A stretch of DNA of 32,982 nucleotides from Pseudomonadota bacterium. GTDB taxonomy: Bacteria > Desulfobacterota > Desulfovibrionia > Desulfovibrionales > Desulfovibrionaceae. Within the stretch, counting starts at the first letter, position 1. Each line of letters begins with the position of its first letter. The notes beneath the pieces are model-generated. The model had not been told where the DNA came from. It did no database searches and worked only from the letters and a program-made list of their open reading frames with translations. Location of the stretch: contig JAEYOJ010000145.1 of NCBI GenBank assembly GCA_023411815.1, positions 1 to 32,982 on the forward strand, in the 5' to 3' direction. Positions 32,863-32,982 of the stretch are shown in pieces. Made by a program: the position numbers and the translations under genes.

Positions 32863-32982
32863 GGCGTGTCCTCAAATGAGCCAGATGGCCGTTGAGGCGA
32901 GATATATTGCTGCCAGGAAGTTTCTCGCGGTCTTGTCGTAGCGAGTGGCGATGGCTCGGAACTGCTTGAGCTTGCAGAAAAA
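32863..32982 (-). mobile_element. 3' end of an IS5-type insertion sequence, cut by the window edge
   Basis: GGCGTGTCC (32863-32871) looks like the terminal inverted repeat, one base before the transposase stop. Only about 120 bp are inside the window; the rest lies to the right. Confidence 0.75.
32872..32982 (-). CDS. IS5-family transposase, C-terminal 36 residues (partial)
   Basis: Reading leftward from the window edge gives FFCKLKQFRAIATRYDKTAR then NFLAAIYLASTAIWLI and a TGA. This closely resembles the DDE-domain end of IS5-group (IS427-like) transposases, where 'FRxIATRYDKxARNFLAAI' is a hallmark containing the last catalytic helix. The N-terminal part and the catalytic Asp residues lie outside the window, so completeness cannot be judged. 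It is probably a resident mobile element next to the SnoaL-like gene. Confidence 0.85.
   Translation of the reverse strand, partial: FFCKLKQFRAIATRYDKTARNFLAAIYLASTAIWLI

Overview
The window reads as a piece of chromosome from a GC-rich, Gram-negative, sulfate-reducing bacterium of the Desulfovibrionaceae (Desulfovibrio / Desulfocurvibacter-like). The reasons are a DsrC with both C-terminal redox cysteines, a complete Tol-Pal outer-membrane system, and family combinations typical of that group (UPF0280 protein, 7TMR-HD protein between phoH and ybeY, bifunctional-nuclease-family protein joined to miaB). The species assignment is inference from gene content; no 16S gene is present.

Layout. 1-4.8 kb: a UPF0280 protein, a solitary divergent dnaA read leftward, a 717-bp AT-rich non-coding stretch, a GT4 glycosyltransferase and a MoaE-like protein. 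4.8-7.7 kb: a large membrane-anchored TPR protein carrying a perfect CCHC zinc knuckle. 7.9-11.0 kb, leftward: a translationally coupled class I methyltransferase and YcaO-TPR protein, followed by dsrC with its own candidate promoter and a structured leader. 11.1-11.4 kb: a tRNA-Gly/tRNA-Cys/tRNA-Gly array. 11.5-18.9 kb: a DUF364 protein, dksA, an NFACT (RqcH-like) protein, then phoH, a PgpH-like HD phosphodiesterase, ybeY and arfB, a block devoted to RNA and ribosome quality control. 19.4-23.3 kb: an OmpA-type lipoprotein, maf, a glycosyltransferase, a DinB-like gene and pgpA. Here the maf-pgpA junction has been duplicated and broken by insertions. 23.5-27.6 kb: the tol-pal cluster, leftward (tolQ, tolR, tolA, tolB, pal). 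27.7-31.8 kb, leftward: a sirtuin, a PHP phosphoesterase, a DUF151 nuclease-family protein, miaB and an APS-kinase-like protein. The window ends with a small SnoaL/NTF2-like gene and the 3' end of an IS5-type transposase.

Most of the region is ordinary housekeeping sequence. The parts that deserve a second look are: (i) the methyltransferase-YcaO pair beside dsrC, which could be a sulfur-relay protein-modification system; (ii) the zinc knuckle in the 935-residue TPR membrane protein; (iii) two copies of a ~100-130 bp nested-palindrome element whose edge supplies the stop codons of arfB and pal; (iv) the maf/pgpA duplication scar; and (v) the dnaA with altered Walker B and DnaA-box-recognition residues.
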